Below the pieces are notes generated by a model, which was not told the DNA's origin, did not search any database, and saw only the letters and a program-made list of their open reading frames with translations. Of a stretch of DNA of 64,000 bases, positions 60,441 to 64,000 are shown piece after piece (positions within the stretch are counted from its first letter, which is position 1; the number at the start of each line of letters is the position of its first letter). The DNA is from Alloacidobacterium sp035547425 (GTDB taxonomy: Bacteria > Acidobacteriota > Terriglobia > Terriglobales > Acidobacteriaceae). The DNA is taken from the NCBI GenBank assembly GCA_035547425.1, contig DASZUU010000038.1:1-64000 (forward strand). The letters run 5' to 3'. A program made the translations under genes and the position numbers.

Positions 60441-60641
60441 ATGGAACAAGGAACAGTAAAGTGGTTTAATGACGCAAAGGGCTTCGGCTTCATCTCGCGC
60501 CAGAATGGCGAAGATGTCTTCGTGCACTACTCGGCCATTAACTCCAATGGCTTCAAGAGTCTGCAAGAAGGTCAGGCCGTTCAGTTCAACGTCGTTAAGG
60601 GGCCGAAGGGTTGGCAGGCTGCGGACGTTCAGCCGCTCTAA
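60441..60641 (+). CDS. Cold-shock domain protein
   Basis: The 66-residue product (MEQGTVKWFNDAKGFGFISRQNGEDVFVHYSAI) has the RNP1 (KGFGFI) and RNP2 (VFVHY) motifs of the cold-shock domain, which binds single-stranded RNA and DNA. The ATG at 60441 gives the family length. The transcript leader between the TolC stop and this start is about 160 bases, consistent with the regulated leaders of cspA-type genes, though no fold was proven. Confidence 0.95.
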   Translation: MEQGTVKWFNDAKGFGFISRQNGEDVFVHYSAINSNGFKSLQEGQAVQFNVVKGPKGWQAADVQPL

Positions 60642-60721
60642 GACGCAGATACATAGTTTGATCACAAACGGCGGGCCGAGGCTCGCCGTTTGTGTTGTTC
60701 GACGCATGCAATGAAAAATTG

Positions 60722-61993
60722 TTAGCGCTGAGCAGCGATTTCGAGCGCATCGCAGGCTGCTTTCAGCCCGTTTTCCAGCGCAATTTCCCGCTGAATCGAT
60801 TGGGCTGATTCTGCAAACCGGTTCTCCTGCAGGAGTTGTTGAACGATGGCTGCAGCCCGTTCTGCCTTGTAATGATTGCGCTGCACAACTTTTGCAACAC
60901 CTAAACGCTGTACGCGGCGCGCGTTATCCGGCTGATCGTGACTATAGGGCATTACCAGCATGGGTTTTCCGGCGCGCAGCGCCTGAGCCGTAGTCCCGAC
61001 TCCGCCCTGATGCACGATGACGGAAGCGCGAGGAAAAAGCTTGGAGTAGGGGGCGTATCGCGCCACGGAAATATCTTCTGTCAACGACGTTTTCGGCAGG
61101 TTTGCGGGGTCATTGCCGACGAGAAGCACGGCTCGCGTCTTCAGCAGTTTTGCCGCTCGGGCGCTTTGCTCGTAAAAATCGCCGGCATCGAGAACTGCTG
61201 CCGACCCAAGCGTGAAGACGACCGGGGGCGCACCGGCGGAAAGAAATTGTTCCAGTTCTGCCGGCAATTCAGAGTGGCCTGCATCGCCGTCATAAAAAAC
61301 AAAGCCGGTGGTGATGGTATGCGAAGGCCAGTCCGGCTGCGGACTGCCGAGCCGCCGCGAAAACAGCGCGAGTACCAGTTTTTCGGCGTGTTTTGCATCA
61401 AAAATCGGGTTTTTTCCACGCTCCAGGCCCAATTCTCTGCGCAATTCATATACGGGCTCAGGCCAGAGCCGGGTTACGTGACGGGCAAAACGCTTGACTA
61501 CGTGTCCCAATTCGGGAATGACTGACTGCGCTCGCGCCAGCAGGGGATATGGCGGCAAGACCGGGGGATCATAGGCGGAGAAGAAAGAAAAAGGAGCCAG
61601 CACATAAGAAGCCCAGGGGATGCCGGTTTTTTCCGCTACAAGCGGTCCTGCATACGCGAGCTCTCCTGTAACCAGCAAATCTGCGCCGCCATCGGCTTCC
61701 ACCGCTGCCAGCAGGTCGTCATAACTTTGCCGCAAAGCGGGAAAAAGGAATTGGCGCAGACCGTATTCTGTTCCGCTCTTTTTGTCGTAGATCATCGCAA
61801 CAAGTTGTTTGTCGGTCTGATCCTGATCTGGACGTACGGCCATGAAGCCGATTCCCAGCGGCTCGATTTTCGAGCGGAACATTTCCGGCACTGCGAGTAC
61901 GGCGCGGTGCCCGCGCCTTTGCATCTCCAGGGCCAAAGCAATCAGCGGATTGACGTCTCCAAACGTTCCGAAAGTAGAAAAAACGATTCGCAC
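60722..61993 (-). CDS. UGT-type (GT1) glycosyltransferase
   Basis: The 423-residue product begins MRIVFSTFGTFGDVNPLIALALEMQRRGH (N-terminal acceptor domain of the UGT/MGT group) and has a donor-site pattern APPVVFTLGSAA near residue 255 and VIVHQGGVGTTAQALRAGKPMLVMPYSHDQPDNARRVQRLG near 328. These enzymes glycosylate small lipophilic molecules (macrolides, sterols, carotenoids) using UDP- or NDP-sugars. Acceptor unknown. It starts 3 bases after the adenosine deaminase-like gene, on the same strand, so the pair may be one operon. Confidence 0.9.
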   Translation of the reverse strand: MRIVFSTFGTFGDVNPLIALALEMQRRGHRAVLAVPEMFRSKIEPLGIGFMAVRPDQDQTDKQLVAMIYDKKSGTEYGLRQFLFPALRQSYDDLLAAVEADGGADLLVTGELAYAGPLVAEKTGIPWASYVLAPFSFFSAYDPPVLPPYPLLARAQSVIPELGHVVKRFARHVTRLWPEPVYELRRELGLERGKNPIFDAKHAEKLVLALFSRRLGSPQPDWPSHTITTGFVFYDGDAGHSELPAELEQFLSAGAPPVVFTLGSAAVLDAGDFYEQSARAAKLLKTRAVLLVGNDPANLPKTSLTEDISVARYAPYSKLFPRASVIVHQGGVGTTAQALRAGKPMLVMPYSHDQPDNARRVQRLGVAKVVQRNHYKAERAAAIVQQLLQENRFAESAQSIQREIALENGLKAACDALEIAAQR

Positions 61994-61996
61994 TTC

Positions 61997-63553
61997 TTAA
62001 AAGCTTGCCTCAAAGATGTGAAACCTGTGTTCAAGCTCCCACTCCTGCTGCGCTTTTTCACTGGAATGTACCAGAGTTGCACAGGCGCCGGTGGGCGCTT
62101 CGCGGCCAAGCTGGTTTCGACATGTCGCAACAGGCTGGTCAAGATTCTCCGGCGTCGATGATGGCCAGAGACTGGCACCGGGTAAGAAGGAATGTTCGAT
62201 GCCGGCTCGCGCCATCTGCTTGAAATCCCGGTAGCTCAAGGGATAGGCCATTGCCGCGCGCACATATTCGTGGGTCAGATCGATGCGCGAAACGCCTTCG
62301 TCGTCGGTAGAGAGCGCAACCGGCACGCCATATTTGCGGTAGAGCATGAATGGGTGACTGTCGCCCTTGATATTGAGGATGACATCGTTGCTGGTGAGGT
62401 TGACTTCGACCAGGACGTGTTTTGCTGCCATCTCCTTGAGCAATGCATAAGGATCGGTTTCATACATAATGTCCACGCCGTGACCGATACGCTCTGCGTG
62501 GCCAAGCTCCACTGCGGAACGGATATGAAAGGTCAGTCCCTCGGGCGGGACCATGCCCGGTTCCAGTTCGCCGGCATGGAGAGTGATGTGAACCTTCGGA
62601 TAAAGGGCGTGGAGGGCGTCGATCATTTGCATATGCAGACGGTAATCCCGCATGCAGACATAACAATCCTCAGGCTGAACAAGATTGAGGCCGACAACGC
62701 GCGGATCGACCGACGCCAGCTCGAAACCGAGAAGTATCTGCGCGAATACCGATTCCTTCGGCATTCCTCGCAGCACCTGGTAGATGAAGCGAACCTCAAC
62801 GTTGCAGGCAGGCGCAGGATTCGTGGTGTCGCAATGTTCGCGCCGGCGGCGCTCCGCCTCGATTCGGTCAAAGTAGGCTTGTACTTCCGGAAGCGAATCT
62901 CGAAAGCCCTGTGCAAGAAGTAAATTGCGATATTCTGCGAAATTCGAATGGAAGCCAACTTTGGCTGCGAGCGTTGCAGCGGGACCGAAGTTTGGTGTTT
63001 CCATGATTTCAAGATATTGCTCATTTTGCGCAGCTGCGCGGGAGGCTACTTCATCAACCCATTCGCCGACGTGCTTTTTGTCGGTGCCGCCGAATTTATC
63101 GAAGGTGTTGAAGAAGTGGTCGTGGCCCGACTCGCCGGTGCGCGGAACAAAGGTGCGCATGGAAAAGGAGTCAATCAGCGCATCGTATAGTTTCTGATTT
63201 TGCGGGACCGAGGCAGCCGGCACATCGCCTGTTTTACAAGGCGTGGAGGAGCCATGCACGAAGGCCAGCGCAGTAGGGTCAACGCAGAGGCCATCCTCGC
63301 CTGCGGCTCGAATGAACGATTCCGCATATACGGCGCCGGAGAGGTGCATGTGCAGGTCTGCGCCTTTCGGCATTTGATAGAAAAACGCACGCAACGCAGC
63401 CGGGCCTTGTTTTTTAGCCTCATCGAGAGCCCGTGAAGCACGCGCTTCGCTATTGATTTCCCGCACTGCATTGCGCGCAGCCTGGGCTCCGATAGCTTGC
63501 AGCGAAAAGCACAAAAACAAAAACAGCAGCAGACGATAGTGGACGCGAGACAT
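61997..63553 (-). CDS. Exported adenosine deaminase-like metallohydrolase
   Basis: The 518-residue product has a Sec signal (LLLFLFLCFSLQAIGAQA) and the amidohydrolase/adenosine deaminase pattern: the metal-binding HMH in GADLHMHLSGAVYAES near residue 65, VHITLHAGELEPGM near 315 with a ligand His and catalytic Glu, GHAERIGHGVDIMYE near 345, and STDDEGVSRIDLTHE near 405 with the metal-binding Asp pair. It resembles secreted ADGF-type deaminases, which deaminate extracellular adenosine or related nucleosides. Substrate is inferred. Confidence 0.88.
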   Translation of the reverse strand: MSRVHYRLLLFLFLCFSLQAIGAQAARNAVREINSEARASRALDEAKKQGPAALRAFFYQMPKGADLHMHLSGAVYAESFIRAAGEDGLCVDPTALAFVHGSSTPCKTGDVPAASVPQNQKLYDALIDSFSMRTFVPRTGESGHDHFFNTFDKFGGTDKKHVGEWVDEVASRAAAQNEQYLEIMETPNFGPAATLAAKVGFHSNFAEYRNLLLAQGFRDSLPEVQAYFDRIEAERRRREHCDTTNPAPACNVEVRFIYQVLRGMPKESVFAQILLGFELASVDPRVVGLNLVQPEDCYVCMRDYRLHMQMIDALHALYPKVHITLHAGELEPGMVPPEGLTFHIRSAVELGHAERIGHGVDIMYETDPYALLKEMAAKHVLVEVNLTSNDVILNIKGDSHPFMLYRKYGVPVALSTDDEGVSRIDLTHEYVRAAMAYPLSYRDFKQMARAGIEHSFLPGASLWPSSTPENLDQPVATCRNQLGREAPTGACATLVHSSEKAQQEWELEHRFHIFEASF

Positions 63554-63583
63554 TACGATAGTCCTCTTAGAGGCAGAATAAAA

Positions 63584-64000
63584 ATGCGATGTGCGACAAG
63601 TGTATGCTATCGGCTGATTGCCATGGGGATGTTCTTACTGGCTGCATGGACGGCGACGGCGCAGCAGGGACTTCAGCCTGTGCCGCAGTTTCCTCTGGCG
63701 TCCAGCGATCTCACAATTCGGCGACATGCGGAATTGCGGAAGCCCTTTACTGTTGCCGGCGAATGCGGCACATTCGTCGGGCAGCAGGACGGCAGCTTCG
63801 AGGCATGGGTTTTTCCGGTAAAGGTATTGAGCCACTTCCATATCGAAGCTGAGGTGCAGGATTATGATGTGCCCATCGACGTAACTGAGCTTGCCGCGGA
63901 AATAGAAGTCGCTCCGGACCACACCACTATTACGTATTCGCACGCGGCATTTACTATTCGTGAAATTCTTTTTGCCACGCCATGCGAGGCTAATGGAGCC
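63584..64000 (+). CDS. Six-hairpin glycosidase-like protein, 5' part (cut by window end)
   Basis: A frame that begins at ATG 63584 stays open through the last base of the window (139 codons). It starts MRCATSVCYRLIAMGMFLLAA with a Sec-like signal ending near ATAQ, and continues LTIRRHAELRKPFTVAGECGTFVGQ then DGSFEAWVFPVKVLSHFHIEA and YDVPIDVTELAAEIEVAPDHTTITYSHAAFTIRE. This pattern is like the N-terminal domain of amylo-1,6-glucosidase/six-hairpin glycosidases common in acidobacteria. It is divergent from the deaminase gene (31 bases between starts). The rest lies outside the window. Confidence 0.68.
   Translation, partial: MRCATSVCYRLIAMGMFLLAAWTATAQQGLQPVPQFPLASSDLTIRRHAELRKPFTVAGECGTFVGQQDGSFEAWVFPVKVLSHFHIEAEVQDYDVPIDVTELAAEIEVAPDHTTITYSHAAFTIREILFATPCEANGA

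Noticed and set aside
1..64000. Search for CRISPR arrays, rRNA and tRNA genes
   Set aside because: No regularly spaced identical repeats and no cloverleaf-type TTCGAA/acceptor patterns were found by reading.

Overview
The window is GC-rich bacterial chromosome that starts at dnaA. Gene content points to an acidobacterium of the Terriglobia/Acidobacteriaceae type: a PadR regulator paired with an ADOP-type MacB/FtsX permease, YXWGXW-repeat and GH9 secreted proteins, LpxC-based lipid A synthesis, and short interspersed repeats built on TGTCATCCTGAGCG and GTGCCCAT. The taxon is inferred from family knowledge, not from a marker comparison. No rRNA, tRNA or CRISPR array was seen.

Layout. 1-16.3 kb holds replication and housekeeping genes: dnaA (+), lpxC (-), an M20 peptidase, maf with an isoaspartyl peptidase, a Tat-exported GH9 glucanase, mutS2, a cytidylate-kinase-like gene, a YXWGXW protein and dnaN (-). 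A ~700 bp gene-free region upstream of dnaN carries several TGTGGAAA-like boxes and an AT-rich tandem repeat, and is the best oriC candidate here. 16.3-28.8 kb holds an exported esterase, a ComEA-like protein, hemB, an FAD monooxygenase-like gene, a lipoate/2-oxoacid dehydrogenase block (lpdA, lipB, E2) interrupted by a hicBA toxin-antitoxin pair, a DUF763 gene and purEK.

28.97-46.09 kb is a compact prophage-like block, almost all on the minus strand: zinc-ribbon protein, sigma-region-4-like protein, a small basic protein, an exported tail-fibre/beta-helix protein, large terminase, a HipA-like kinase plus DUF3037 pair, portal, prohead protease, scaffold-like coiled coil, major capsid, connector, head-tail proteins, putative tail tube, a large tail-hub-like protein and two small proteins, with a plus-strand repressor at the right edge. 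I see no integrase, replication gene, lysin or tape-measure gene. Strong hairpins separate its transcription units. This element, with its inserted HipA-like/DUF3037 pair and signal-peptide-bearing fibre, is the most unusual part of the window. It could be a defective prophage, a very short-tailed phage, or a domesticated particle such as a gene transfer agent.

46.1-64 kb is host-like again: an ADOP permease with PadR, a Gfo/Idh/MocA oxidoreductase, a lipoprotein, mltG, ruvX, greA with a CDP-alcohol phosphatidyltransferase, a PrlF-YhaV toxin-antitoxin pair with a palindromic operator, an EF-G paralogue, a soluble histidine kinase, a TolC-family protein, a cold-shock protein, a UGT-type glycosyltransferase next to an exported adenosine deaminase-like enzyme, and the 5' end of a six-hairpin glycosidase-like gene cut by the window end.
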